Positions 46,006 through 58,831 of a DNA stretch of 64,000 bases are shown here, one piece after another. The stretch is taken from NCBI RefSeq assembly GCF_018446385.1, contig NC_056005.1:95446984-95510983 (forward strand). The letters are read 5' to 3'. The notes beneath the pieces are model-generated. The model saw nothing but the letters and a program-made list of their open reading frames with translations, ran no database searches and was not told where the DNA came from. The translations under genes and the position numbers were made by a program. This stretch comes from Zingiber officinale (Eukaryota; Streptophyta; Magnoliopsida; Zingiberales; Zingiberaceae). Within the stretch, counting starts at the first letter, position 1, and each line of letters begins with the position of its first letter.

Positions 46006-46690
46006 TTTGTTGGACAAAATAATCTACAAGAGATTTTGAAAATTTAGCCGAATTTAAATTTATAAATTTAAATTCAATTTATCAGTTGAAATGACCTGAG
46101 CTGATAATCTTAGGCTACCAGTAGAGGTTGATTTTTACCAAGTGTCGAACGTAGGCTTCACAGTGGCCGACCAATCCGAGCGAGCGTCTGGCTAGAGTCT
46201 CGCCGGACGAGCGAACTGAGCGAACCAAGGACTGCGATAAACATAATTTCCTTGAAACATATTCACCCCACCTCCGGCAATGTTTGAGGCTTTCTCGGGT
46301 CGTCTGCCTTTCAGGATACAATGGTGAACTGTGATTCTCACCAAGCACCGATGGTCATAACGAACTGAGAGGTACCCGACTGTTATCACGGGCACTCCGC
46401 CGAGCAAGAGATGCATGATAGAGGAAAAAGGGAACGTAGGTGGAGAGCTTCTGCGTCATGCTCACACACGAGTCAACTTGGTTCAGTACAATCCAAGCCT
46501 TGGATTTGCATCCCCTGCACATTCACGCATGAGAGAGAATTTCTTCCCATACATTTGTTCACATCATCAAAGCATGTGAATCAATATAAACCAACCAAAA
46601 TACCTTAAAACTCTCAATGTGGGACTAAAGTTTCATTCCTAATGGAGTTTTATATCTCTTTTCACCTCTTATCTATTCACATATATCCAA
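46006..46690 (+). repeat. Dispersed LTR-like repeat, copy B
   Basis: Same orientation as copy A on the other side of the BAG gene. It ends with CTCAATGTGGGACTAAAG, a phrase common at plant LTR-like repeat ends. Confidence 0.65.
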
Positions 46691-49055
46691 TAGGGTTTAA
46701 GTTCGAAGAAGTTAATGAGATCGAAATAGAGTAGATTGCATAGCTAGTGGTATCAAATGAGGGTATCAATGTGAGCAATCTTCGACACTTGACGTGATAA
46801 TGCAACATGATAGGTCATTTCGCTCTCTCTTTAAAGCCCCCAACACTATGTGCTAAGATGATAACAACACTCGGTATGTCTTAGTATGTCTTCTTCAATG
46901 TCTTGATCATTTGCATTAATGACTAGTAGCGACCCGTAATTTATCTTATTCGTGTTGGCCTAGGGATGGATTGATGAGGTACTGGGGGCTAGCGAATCGC
47001 CTTTTACCACATAAGATGATAACAACACTTGCAGAATGAAGTAAAGTAAGGGTTAATTCTCGATGAAATCGAGAGAAATATCCTTCCATGTGATAGTTTG
47101 CTCAGTTTCTTTATTTATCTTTCTACAAATAGTTATGGGGCTAGCTGTATAGGATGTATGGATCAACATATGACCGTAAAATAAGATGATAATAATACCA
47201 TACCTTACTCAATCTCCCCTTATAAATATTAGATTCTCGAAATGCACTTCGCCCCTTTAGTGTCGGATATGGAATTATTTACTCTAATATTGTATAATTA
47301 GTGGAGTTGGAGCTCATAACAACTAGCTGTTACCTTGTGATTCCAATCCAAGGTAAAGACAAAGATAAATATGTACCATCTAATTAATCATGGAGATGAA
47401 CCATTCGATCCCATGGAAGTTTTCAATCGAGCAAATATGATTAGTGATATGAGGAGTATGAAAAGTTATCATGGGTGTAAAGCAAGTCAAATCGGCATAC
47501 TAAGTAAGGTCAAAGTCAAGGGAAGTCAACGACCATCTTTTCTTGGCTGAGTCAACTAGTTAGAGCCGACCGTCCAATCTCCCAAGATTGGCTTGCTAAA
47601 GCCAATCGACCAGTCTTCAAAGCTAATCTTCCAAGGTCGAGTCATCAGAGCCAACCGGTTATTCTTCCACGACAGACCCGCCAGTCATTCTGATAGACTA
47701 AGTAGCACATGGGCTCCATATGAATTGTCAAAACATATGGGTTGTCAGAACACATAGGCAGTCTAAACACGTAGCTTGTCCAAATACGTGGAGTGGTATA
47801 AGTGACAGTGTGATCCTCACAAGATCTTTATAGTATAAGACATGAGTGACATAACCCTTTGATATCTGTGACGTGATATATTTTTTATTACAAATATAAC
47901 ATCTAATTAATGCGAGGATTATAATTTATAAAGTATTATAAAAGATCCCTTCCTCACAGACACAGGTATGTTTTCATCCAAACAAACTCAACATTCCTAC
48001 ATTGTTCATTTATCTTTTTTATCCTCCATCTCACTAACTTAAACGTTGGAATGACTATGCCATAGGCCCCTGGCTGATTTACTGACACTCTCCTCCCTCC
48101 CTTCTCTGTGTGTTTGCAAGCCTTCCCACTTTGAACTATCATTCCAGTTAATATTCTAGGTCAATATTCTAGGTCAGCTCATCAGTGGTCCAGCTTTACT
48201 GATTTTGATGATTCATTTTGTGATATTGATATTCCTATAACAAGCCCAACAATCTTGTCTTCCGATCTAATGGAGTTGGTGGAGACTTTATTCTCCTATT
48301 GTTGTTGCATGACTTTCAGACATTAAATTGCAAGCTGGACTCCAATACCTTCTTGTGTTTCAGCCCCACACTTGTGGAAGCTTGTCGGCTTCTTCTAACT
48401 CACAAGCTTATCATTAGGGTCCTTTTAAGTTTTAGCCCCCCATATTAGACTCAATCCCATCGACAACCAAGATAATATCATACCGAATGACTTTAGGATA
48501 AAGATGCTAATAGTTCACATCTTTAAGTATTTTAAAAGAGTAGGATATATTAATCATCTACAATGTTATTATGGGCACTCTAGTGTAATAAAATATATAT
48601 ATATATATAGGTATTCTTTTGATACTAGATAGATGATCTTTTGATTTGCCTGTGATATATATATGGTACTCAAAAGTCAATCTTTAAAATATTTATTGTA
48701 TATTCTGAATAACACAATTTATGTACACTTAAAAGTTAAACTTCAAAATATTTACGATAATTTATTAAAAAGGTATACATAGATTTCTAAATTAATCAAA
48801 AAGTGGACACTATTTTGACATTTATCAAAACATATGATTTTCTCATTCTACTTTTCTTATCAAAACTGACTTTTTCTCTTCCTCTCTCTTTTGTCTCTTC
48901 TTTTTCATCTTTCCTATACATGCAAACTATTTTCTCTATCCTCTTCTCTCTTCTCTTTCTTTACTTGTTTTGCATGCATAGCGTGAACCTGATATGCAAA
49001 TAATATTAGACCCTCAGTATTTATAGTTTAGTTAATTTATTTGATAATATTTTAA
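46691..49055. other. Intergenic; decayed repeats, no gene
   Basis: 46920-47000 holds a copy of the short repeat seen near 9110. 47510-47720 is rich in GTCAACGACC/GAGCCGACCG words like old LTR sequence. 48590-48610 is (TA)n. ORFs are short and featureless. Confidence 0.4.
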
Positions 49056-50040
49056 TATCTCCGGAGAAACCGAAATAAGTAATGGAGAGAACCGTTGGAC
49101 TCCTTACCATCTCAGAAATTCACACGACCTAAAATGGATGCAATCAAAACTTTATAAGTCAATTAATAGATTTCAATCGAAATCGGCTGAAACCCTACAT
49201 TGGGCATGATATGAGAATAATATTTTAATACTTTCAGAGAAGCCAAAATAAATAATGGATAGCATATTTGAATTTCTTACAACCTCAAAGATCCACAAGA
49301 CTTAAAATAAGTGCAATCAGAGGTCTTTAGCTCAATTAGTGAATTTTGGTCGAAACCTATTGATTGACCTAAAGAGCTCCGATTGCACATATTTCAAGTC
49401 TTGTGGATTTCTAAGATTGTAAGAAATTTAAATATATTATCCATTATTTATTTTGGCTTCTCCGGGAGTGTTAAAATGTTATTTAAAAAATTGATCGAAA
49501 TCCCATGTTGTACTTGATATTAACTCATATCAGGATCAACGTGGGATTTCAATCGATTTTGATCGAAATCCATTAATTGATCTAGAAAACTCCAATTGTA
49601 GCTATTTCATATTCTATGGATTTCTAAGGTTGCAATGTGTCCAAATAAGTTCTCCATTGTTTATTTTAGCTTCTCTGGATGTATTAAAATATTATTGAAA
49701 GAATCGACTGAAATCTCACGTTGGACTAGAGAAGTCAAAATAAACAATGGAAGGTATATTTAGACTTCTTACAACTTCTGAAATCCAGAGAACCTGAAAT
49801 GGATGCAATCGTAGTTTTCTAGATCAATTAGTGAATTTCGACCAAAATCGATTGAAATCCTATGTTGGGCCCTATATTAACTCATATCAACCCAGCATGG
49901 GCTTGATATAAACTCATATCAGGCCCAATATAGGATCATTGGGCTTGATATGAACTCATATGAAGCCTAATGAGAGATTTTGGTCGATTCTTTCAATAAC
50001 ATTTTAATAACTCTAGAGAAGTTGAAATAAACAATAGATA
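49056..50040. repeat. Alternating-orientation ~145-bp modules (fold-back array)
   Basis: A module running from AGAGAAGCCAAAATAAA.AATGGA through CACAAGACTTAAAAT to ATCAATTAGTGAATTT occurs forward at about 49060-49205, forward at 49240-49365, inverted at 49370-49470, inverted at 49555-49690, and forward at 49725-49870. GGGCTTGATATGAACTCATAT words fill the right side. The two central modules face each other almost without a spacer. Confidence 0.75.
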
Positions 50041-50041
50041 T

Positions 50042-50894
50042 TGATCCGGTAGTAAGAGTGGAGTCCCGTGCGGGATAAAGGTCAACGACATGGAGGCAAA
50101 AGCCAAGATAGTCAACCTAAAGGTGTCGCCGATCGGAAGGCCACCTGGCTGATCGGCCATGACCGCGCCCAATGCGGCGCAGAAACAGCTTAGCCGCGGG
50201 CCGTGTTTCCGACGCTTATTAGTCCGCCTAGGAAGGTTGAGGCACCGAGCGGCCTGTTCGCTTGAATGAGTTGTGAATCAACGAAGACTCCCGTCCGAGC
50301 ATGTGTCCGAGCGGCCCTCCCGCTCGGACTAGTACACGTCCCGTTCCGGACGATAGTGGGTCACTGCATCTCTCCCGGTCAGGCTAGCAACAGACAAAAA
50401 GGAGTAGAAAAGGACAAAGGGGACATCCGGTGATATCCCTCTCGAGACAGCGACAAACAGCATGGTTGGCGGCCGGACCGGATAGAGAATCGTACAGTGG
50501 AAGTTTCCACTATCACGTCAGAGATATGCTCGGACAGTTAAGGTATGGCGTCAGACGCACTTTTCTGACACGACTATTTCTAGGTATGTTTTGAGGAGCG
50601 TGCATGCTTTGAAGAGCGCGCACGCCCCTCCGGGAAGCCCTATATAAGGGCCCCCAACCTTCGACGGAGTTATGCATTCTCATCTACTGTAGCTCTTGGT
50701 CTCGTTACACTGTTTCGATCTCTTTTCGCCGGAGTTGACTTGAGCGTTGAAGGGACGTCGCCGGGAACCCATTCCCGGCCCGATTTTGTGCTTGCAGGTT
50801 TCCATCGGAGGCTCACACCAGTCGGAGGATTGTACGTCGTCCATGAGAGCGTCACGTCCCCAGCGTCTGTCAACTCAGCACTCGGACAGGATCA
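50042..50894 (+). repeat. 5' LTR of the Tat-like element (853 bp)
   Basis: Begins TGATCCGGTAG and ends CAGGATCA, giving TGATCC/GGATCA terminal inversion. A TATA box (TATATAAG, 50641-50648) is followed by a typical leader. The 3' LTR is outside the window. Confidence 0.75.
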
Positions 50895-50897
50895 AAT

Positions 50898-50915
50898 TGG
50901 CGCCGTATGTGGGAA
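50898..50915 (+). promoter_or_regulatory. Primer-binding site
   Basis: TGGCGCCGTATGTGGGAA begins three bases after the LTR end. The TGGCGCCGT start is characteristic of Tat/Athila-type elements. I do not assign the tRNA with certainty. Confidence 0.7.
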
Positions 50916-50939
50916 CGCACCTGAATCTGAGCGGAGAAG

Positions 50940-52868
50940 ATGGCAGAAGCTGGACGTCAACATACCGTGACACTCTCCCAAGAGGAGCTCGATGCGCTCA
51001 TCCAGGCACGAGCAGCGAAGATAGTGGAGCAACAGCAAAAGACTCACGCCGAGCGATTGGCACAGCAGGCCACCTCGGCATCAGGGGGCCGAGCGGCACT
51101 AGAAGACCGACCGGAGCAATTTTCTACGTGGGCGCAGAATAGAGGGTAGACCGGCACGCCAGGAGAGGCACCCGCTGCCCCTATTCCCTTCCATCGGGCC
51201 TTGTTCCAGACTCCGTCCGAGTTGGCCCAAGTCAACCAAGGATCATCCGATGAAGCGCCCGTGCGGGATGCTAGGAAAGGAAAGGCGCCTCGATCCAAGT
51301 CATCCTCCGAGCGGATCAATCGCAAGTTCTCTGAGGCGATTCTACAAGACTCGCTCCCAAAGCATTACGCTCCGCTAGCAATCGGAGAATATAATGGGAC
51401 AACCGACCCGGACGACCACCTCGGTAAGTTCGCCAACGCCGTCACTCTTCATCAATACACCGACGGAGTAAAATGCAGGGTCTTCCTCACCACCCTGTCC
51501 GGTTCTGCACAACGTTGATTCCGGAGGCTGCCGGACGGATCGATTCGAAGTTTCAAGGATTTTCGAACGATTTTCCCTCACCACTTTACGAGCAGCAGGC
51601 ATTACCAAAAAACCAACGTCAGTCTGTTCTCCATGAAGTAGGGGGCCAGAGAGACTCTCCGAGCGTACATCCAGCAATTCAACCAGGCCGCTCTGGATAT
51701 TCCCGCAATCTTATCCGAGACCATGATGCACGCCTTCACCCAGGGGCTGATGGATGGCGACTTCTTCCGCTCGCTCATCAGAAAGCCGCCACGTGATTAT
51801 GACCATATGTTGAAAAAGGCGAGCGAATACATCAACGTGGAGGAAGCGCAAGCGACCCGAAAGAAGGAAACACCGACAGAGTTAGCAGCACCGACCGAGA
51901 GGCGGTCTCAAGTTATTCATCAACCACCCAGAGGACCACGGGCCGAGGGGATGAGGCCGCATCAGGAATCAAGGCCGCACGCTGTCCAACATGTGGAGGT
52001 TGAACGACCTATGCCTCGAGGAAAGGTATGGACACCTATGTTTTGCTCACTTCATCAGTCGGCAACCCACAACATCCGCGATTGTCGAAGTCTTGCCCCG
52101 GTCGCTAAGCCAAGGAACTATCACCGCCGATCGTCTTCGCCTGACCGGCATCATAACCATCAAAACGCTGGACGGCGAACATCTAGACAGTCACTAGAGC
52201 AGCGACATCCACACCGACCAAGAAGCAACCCCCGAGCCTCCCAAGAACGGGCTAGACCGTCTGCTCGGGAGGAAGAAAATAGAAGCAACACCGCTTGGGG
52301 GAAAATCAACATCATCGCTGGGGGCCAACCAGTGGAGACTCCAACCGAGCCCGCAAGTCGTACGCCCGACGGTTGGAGGTCCATGCCGTAGGGTGCAGCC
52401 GAGAGAAGGTGAACGGGCCTGAGATCAGCTTCGGCCCTGGCGACCTCAAGGGAGTTGCAATGCCTCATGACGACGCCTTCATTATCCGAACGGTAATAGC
52501 GAACTACACTATTCATCACATCTTTGTTGACACAGGGAGCTCGGTCAACATTATCTTCAAGAGGACGTTCGACCAACTTCAGATCGACAGGGCTGAGCTA
52601 CTGCCTATGACAATGCCCCTGTTCGGATTCACAGGTAACGAGGTTCAGCCGGTCGGCCAGATAAAATTGGCCATTTTGCTCGGAGAAGAGGCGCTCAGAA
52701 AGATGCGGACCACTAACTTCATCGTAGTGGACGCGCCCTCGGCGTACAATGTCATTTTAGGCCGACCAACCCTCAGAGAATTCCGGGTTGTCGTCTCAAC
52801 ATTCTATCAGAAGATCAAATTCCCTGTCGAGGACCAAGTGAGAGAGGTCAGAAGCGATCAGTTGGCAG
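50940..52868 (+). pseudogene. gag-protease of the Tat-like element, disrupted
   Basis: Starts with ATG (MAEAGRQHTVTLSQEELDAL). Gag continues in one frame to about 52390 with in-frame stops at 51147 (TAG), 51516 (TGA where Trp is usual) and about 51639 (TAG). Recognisable parts are YNGTTDPDDHLGKF, ETLRAYIQQFNQAALDI and the single CCHC-like CSLHQSATHNIRDC. A frame change near 52340-52390 leads into protease: the retropepsin motif is FVDTGSSVNIIF, followed by the usual VILGRPTLREF segment. The reading stops at the copia insertion site. Confidence 0.85.
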
Positions 52869-53239
52869 TGTTGGGACCGAAATGTAGTTAGAGGGGGTGA
52901 ATAGCTTAGCGCGATCTCGTGCTCGTCGTTGCTTGCTTCTTGTGATGAAATGCAGCGGAAAATACAGAGAAACAAATACACAACGCTAACACTAAGGATT
53001 TACTTGGTATCCACCTCAAGAAGAGGTGACTAATCCAAGGATCCACACACTCACGCACCCTCCACTAATAAAACACACCTTTACGGTAACTACCGAAGGC
53101 GGAGAAGCCCTATAAGTTCACACTACAAGAAGAAAGGGAAAGGAAACAAAATATAAGCAAAAGCTTACAAGATTGCACAAGAAAAACCCTAACCCTAGTT
53201 TTCTTCTTCTTGCTGTAGATCCGCCTCTTGACTTGGAAA
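52869..53239 (-). repeat. Left LTR of copia 1, truncated
   Basis: Matches 60449-60820 closely (TGTTGGGACCGAAA, CTTGACTTGGAAA at the break). The remaining ~1.2 kb of this LTR is lost. Confidence 0.85.
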
Positions 53240-56200
53240 TGTAGGACCGTTGGGCCGGCTAGGAGGGGGTTGTTAGATATCTTGCTAAAACAAAAAGAAA
53301 ACAAACCCTTCCTCGAACTCTTTAAGCTAACACTTGCATAAATAAACTAAGCAGTAAATTAAAAGCATAAAGAAAAAGTGAGGCAAAAAGTATTTACTTG
53401 GTTACAACCGATGTGGTTGTTAATCCAAGGAAGATTAAGCTCAATAAAACTCCTTCAGGCGGAGAAGCCTCGTACAATGTTGAAGCGCAGAAAATAGAAG
53501 CTTAGACTAAAAGAGAGCGTGCAAGCACTGGATTTACAATCAGTGAGTTCATTTCCAAGCTTCTGGACCAAGGCTATATTTATAGCCTTGGTCGGGGCGC
53601 CTGGAAGGGTTCCGGGCGCCCTGGGGGGAATAAAACTTATCCCCCAACGTTCAGATCGAGTCAAAACTCGATCTGGTCAATTTTACTGCTCAGGGCGCCC
53701 CGGAGGGCTCCGGGCGCCCCGGAGCCCAAAGCCAATAGTTGTTGACTTTTTCGTCCGGGACTTCTCCTCTGGTTCAGTCCCGTCTTGGTCCGGTTCTTCT
53801 CCTCCGGATCCGCTCGCTTGGGTGATCTCTGCCATCCGGAATAGGGCTCACCCGAACCCAACTTCCGGTCTTCTCGAGCAGCCTTCCGCTCCGGCTTCTC
53901 GTCCCTCGAAATTGCTGCGTATTTCCTTCTCGTCTACCAGCGTACTCATCCGCAGTCTTCGTCCCTCGGTCGCACCGCGTGCCAACCTTCTCGCTAGCTG
54001 TGTCTTTTGCTCCCTGAGCAATCTTCCGCTCTAGCTTTCGTCCCTCAGAACCACCGCACGCTTCCTTCTCGTCCACCGAGGTACTCTTCCGCAGCGCCTC
54101 GTCCCTCGGACGCACCGCGTGCCGTCCTTCTCGCTAGCTGCGTCTTCCGCTCGAGTACCCGTGTTCCTAAGCTCCTGCACACTTAGACACAAGGTTAAAA
54201 CAACGCAGGACCTAACTTAACTTGTTGATCACACCAAAACAACCTTGGGGTTCCAACAATCTGCCCCTTTTTGGTGTGATCAACCCAAGTTAAGCTAGGG
54301 TTACAAATAGACATAGAATAAAACAATTTATTGCAATAACATGCAACATGATAGAAAAAATTGAATTTCAAAAATTTCAAATTTTAAGTTTCAATTTTCT
54401 ACCTCCCCCTAGACTTATACTTTCCCTTCTCCCCCTTTTATCACAATAAAAATGGGGTTTTAAGAAAAACAATCTAAGGGTTTGACACTTAGAAAAATTA
54501 TAGAAATCTATTTCAATGTTTTTCGGAGAAAAAATATTTCCAAGTTAAAGAAAAAAAATTCTAAGTCAAAGAATGACTTTTGAACAATTTCTAAGTTTTC
54601 ACCAGAAATAAATCTTTCTATGCCCAAAAATTTATGCAAGAAAATTTTAAAAAAAAAATGATAGCATTAAAAAAAAAATTTCTATGCATTTATTTATTTT
54701 TATACTGATACTTATATCAGCAAGTTTTAAACTTCCATTTCAATTTTTCATAACTTCTCAAATTACACTTTTTCAAATTTAAAGTCACAGATATTAAACA
54801 TGCAATAATTTGTATCATGTTAATTTCTATTAGTTTTTGAATTTCAACTTCACAAAAATATTCAAATAGCATAGATTCTAACTTGATAAAATTTTTCGAC
54901 AATATAAAAAATTCTTTCGGCAATGTGCAAAATTCGTTTGAAAGAATATTTTGTAATTGTAAGAATTTTTTAACAACAAAAATTCTAATTTACAGGAATC
55001 TATTAACAATAGATTTCTTAATCCGAAACACCTTTTCGGTGACTCAATTTCTAAATCGCAAAATTCTTTCGAGAGAGTAATTTGTAATTCGAAAAATTCT
55101 TTTAATTTGTAAATTTCTTTTGATAATATTTCTAATTTGCAAGACAAATTTGACAATTGATTTTCTAATTCAAAAAACTTTTTCGGTAATTCAATTTTTA
55201 AATCACAAAAATCTTCAGGCAATTTTTCTATTGAATTAACCGGTTGTTCAGAGGGTAGAGACCATACCTTACTTACCTCGTTGGTCGTTGGTTTTCCCCC
55301 TGTTGAATTAATTTCTTCCAAAGATTCTCCCCCTTCATCGATCTTGGGATGTACTTCGGCTGTTGGGGCTATCCCGGTAATTTCTTCCGTCTCGGATTCT
55401 TCTGATGACGGCTCAATGTCTATTGAGGGGATGGCTTCAATCGGTTCTTCGTAGAGTTTTAAGAACTTTTCCCAAAGTTCTTTTGCGCTGTTGTATTCGC
55501 CAACTCTATCAAAGTCTTCGTTTGGTATTGCTGTTAAAATGTGAAACTCTGCCCGACCGTTTGCCATTGACTCGTCATGTTGCTTCTTGTTCCATAGGCG
55601 TAGATCAAGTTCTTCTCCATTCGTTGTCTTTGGTGCTTCATAACTTGTTTTCATTATTAGAGAAATACCAATATCAGAGTTAAGAAATACCGTCATTTGT
55701 TGCTTCCAAGAAGCAAGCTCCCCCTCGAATGCTGGTGGGTAGTCGCTAGCTCCGGCCATTGTTTTGTTGCTTCAGACGGCGGTTAGTCCTTCTGAGGCGT
55801 ACTCGGCTCTGATACCACTTGTAGGACCGTTGGGCCGGCTAGGAGGGGGTTGTTGGATATCCTGCTAACACAAAAAGAAAACAAACCCTTCCTCGAACTC
55901 TTTAAGCTAACACTTGCATAAATAAACTAAGCAGTAAATTAAAAGCATAAAGAAAAAGTGAGGCAAAAAGTATTTACTTGGTTACAACCGATGTGGTTGT
56001 TAATCCAAGGAAGATTAAGCTCAATAAAACTCCTTCAAGCGGAGAAGCCTCGTACAATGTTGAAGCGCAGAAAATAGAAGCTTAGACTAAACGAGAGCGT
56101 GTAAGTACTGGATTTACAATCAGTGAGTTCATTTCCAAGCTTCTGGACCAAGGCTATATTTATAGCCTTGGTCGGGGCGCCTGGAAGGGTTCCGGGCGCC

Positions 56201-56286
56201 CTGGGGGGGATAAAACTTATCCCCCAACGTTCAGATCGAGTCAAAACTCGATCTGGTCAATTTTACTGCTCAGGGCGCCCCGGAGA
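53240..56286 (-). mobile_element. Ty1/copia element 2, non-autonomous, nested in copia 1
   Basis: Left LTR 53240-54258 (TGTAGGACCG...CCAACA, 1,019 bp); polypurine tract AAAAAGGGGCAGAT on the minus strand next to it; internal region 54259-55819 with one gag-like ORF; PBS TGGTATCAGAGC on the minus strand near 55810; right LTR 55820-56286, cut at the equivalent of position 53706. No pol and no zinc knuckle. It breaks off directly at the polypurine tract of copia 1. Confidence 0.85.
54878..55759 (-). CDS. Copia gag-like protein (UBN2-type) with repetitive tail
   Basis: 293 residues from MAGASDYPP. Residues about 1-115 match the N-terminal half of plant copia gag: WKQQMTVFLNS, a W/H-D region, FHILTAIPNEDFDRVGEY and AKELWEKFLKLYEE. 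Residues about 115-165 are acidic. From about 170 the chain consists of imperfect 12-18-residue repeats (KKFFELENQLSNLSCKLE, KEFCDLEIESPKRC) likely to form a coiled coil, and it ends without a CCHC knuckle. It lies alone between LTRs, so the element depends on another for mobility. Whether it is translated is unknown. Confidence 0.7.
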   Translation of the reverse strand: MAGASDYPPAFEGELASWKQQMTVFLNSDIGISLIMKTSYEAPKTTNGEELDLRLWNKKQHDESMANGRAEFHILTAIPNEDFDRVGEYNSAKELWEKFLKLYEEPIEAIPSIDIEPSSEESETEEITGIAPTAEVHPKIDEGGESLEEINSTGGKPTTNEVSKVWSLPSEQPVNSIEKLPEDFCDLKIELPKKFFELENQLSNLSCKLEILSKEIYKLKEFFELQITLSKEFCDLEIESPKRCFGLRNLLLIDSCKLEFLLLKNSYNYKIFFQTNFAHCRKNFLYCRKILSS

Positions 56287-58831
56287 AGCCCCCTTTTTGA
56301 TGTTTGACAATACCTTTAAGTTAGGCTAATCTCATAGCATCAACTCTCCTTCATGCCAATGTAAGAATGATGGTTTCCTTCATTCTTCTCCTTTTCTAGA
56401 GGGCAAGCTCCCTCTTAGATAATGAAGGCCTAATTTAACCACACATTCTCCCCCTATTGGCACACATCAAAAACTCTCCCCCTGAAGAGTTACCCAACGT
56501 TGTTTACAACTTCACTCGTTGTTCACAACACAATAACGAAGGTTCCATACCCTTCATTATTCTCAACGCTCATCCTTGAGCATATACCACTTGGTATATT
56601 CACACACGATTCAAATGAAGGTCTCATACCCTTCATTGTCATCAAATGCTCATCCGTGAGTATACACCACTTGAATAATGAAGATATCCACTCTCCATTA
56701 TATTTAAATGCCCAACCTTGAGTATTTTCGTGAAAGAAAGTTAACCACCTTCCAAGGTGTATGAAAAATAGATTTTCATGTCCTTAAAGAGTAACTCCCC
56801 CTAAAGACATGCACATAACCTCTGTCATTGCACCAACAATGACTTGGAATCCCTAAACCTTTAGGAAACCCAAATTTAGAAGTTTTGAGGTTTAAAAATT
56901 CAATATTGAAACCAAACCTCAACCTAAACCTCTACTTAGTCTTCCTTAACCAATTCATTCTTGTTTTCATCATGAAAACTCTCCCTAAATGTATACAAAT
57001 GTGTTTTAAGGGGTTAGGAATGGTTTTATAGACTAAAAATGATTCAAGATGCTGAAAATACGCTTTTCTAGCTAAAATCAACATCCCCAATCGATTGGAG
57101 TTTGATCCCAATCGATTGAACCCTGCTGAATCGATCCACTGATCGATTCAGACTGCATGGATCGATCGGTTGATCGATCCAGCGAGCTTCTACTCATGGG
57201 AAAACTCCTCTCAATCGATCGCCCGATCGATTGAGGCAAGCCAATCGATCGAGTGATCGATTGGAGTTCTGAAAAACTGAAAATTTATTTAAGTGAATTT
57301 CAGAAACTCCCCTAAAATTCTACAAAATCGAAAAATCATGAAAATTCATGTAGATATTCCTTAGGGCATATATTATCAAGGAAAAATAATTTTCTATGAA
57401 AATACTTCCTATTTTCAAATATTGACACAAGCTTCGAAACTTGTAAAAACTTTAGTGTTTTCTTCCAAGTTTGTGCTCAAATATTCAATGATGATTACTA
57501 TCAAAAGATAGCATTCATCAAGGTTTTCCAAAATATATTTAAAATCATTTTCAAAACCAATATCTAACCATGTTCTTTGGGCTCAATGCACATTACTTGT
57601 ACATTAGCTTTCCCAATGATTGGAAAACACATAACTATGTGTTTTGATGAACCTAAAACTCATAAAAATACACTAAATCAACATCTTGAGTTTTGTTCAT
57701 CATCCTAACATCTCACTTGTATTTAATGTGTACGAAACCACATACAAATCACCTGAGATGTAAACTTTGGTTTTGTCCTAATGTAGGGATCATGCATATC
57801 TATCTAGGCATTTTGAGATTAGGAACATCCACCAAGGATGTTACTTGTTAATGAATGTCATTTGTCCTTAGTTTGCAAGGAATTAAAGCCAATGCATGAT
57901 GTGTTATGACATACATCAAAGATATATAATTTTGAAAAGAAAATTTCCTATGACTACATGATGTATGTATGACATGACATGGTATTTTTGTGTTTTTCAT
58001 AATAAAACATGAATGCTAAATATGATGTCATGGCATATGATGGGCAAAGAAAACATGACAAATTAGCATAAATAAAATACCTAGAATAACTATTTAAGTA
58101 TCCTTAAACCTTAGCTAACTTAAAAATTTAAATCCTAGATTGCCCACTATATCCCAAGAAAATGTCAAAACCTAATTTTGACATTTCTTTTGCTTTTCCT
58201 AATTTGTGCCAATTTAAATTAAGCATATTCCTCAAATTTTGGCACAGTTTGTACCAGTTTAAGTTAAAACTTAAGTTGTCTCTAATTTCCTAAGAACATA
58301 CCACAATCCCAACTTGGCACATGTGTAGTTCTTATGATTTTCCCAAATGTGCCAATTTAATTTTAAAATCAATTTTCTCAACTCATGACACATTTTACTC
58401 ATTTCAAGAGTAAATCAAAATCCTTTTATTTTTCAAAGGTTAACAATAACCTTGAAAATGTTCTCCGAGTATCAACTTCATCAAAGTTGGGTTAACTACC
58501 CTTTTAATTGGAGTTGACACTCTCTAACTCATCTAAGGGGTAGAGAAAATGCTCCTAGGAACCCAAAACCTATTGGTGCTCCTTGGATGCTCTAGGTATT
58601 CACTAGGGATAACTTCCCTGAATACCTTCTTAATGACCTTGTTAGGCTTCTTAGAAACCTTGGTCACATTTTCTAGGTCAACCCTAGGGATAGCTTCCCT
58701 TGTGACCTTGTTTATGACTTTCTTGGACTTCTTAGAAGTCTTAGTCACATTGGTTGTTGCAAAAATACTTTTAGGGATAACTTTCCTTGTATTTTTGACT
58801 TGACCATTAGGCTAGACTCGGTTCCATATAG
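56287..58831 (-). other. Non-coding 3' region of copia 1
   Basis: Begins at the polypurine tract (AAAAAGGGGGCTT on the minus strand). It contains repeated TTCATTATT/CATACCCTTCATTG phrases at 56530-56700 and a palindrome array at 57080-57270 (AATCGATCGAGTGATCGATT and similar). Near 58540-58800 a duplicated ~95-bp segment holds AGGGATAACTTCCCT-like words. No pol domain was found. Confidence 0.65.

Noticed and set aside
51201-51796. Several overlapping ORFs read as separate small genes
   Set aside because: They are one gag frame interrupted by stops, plus shadows in other frames.
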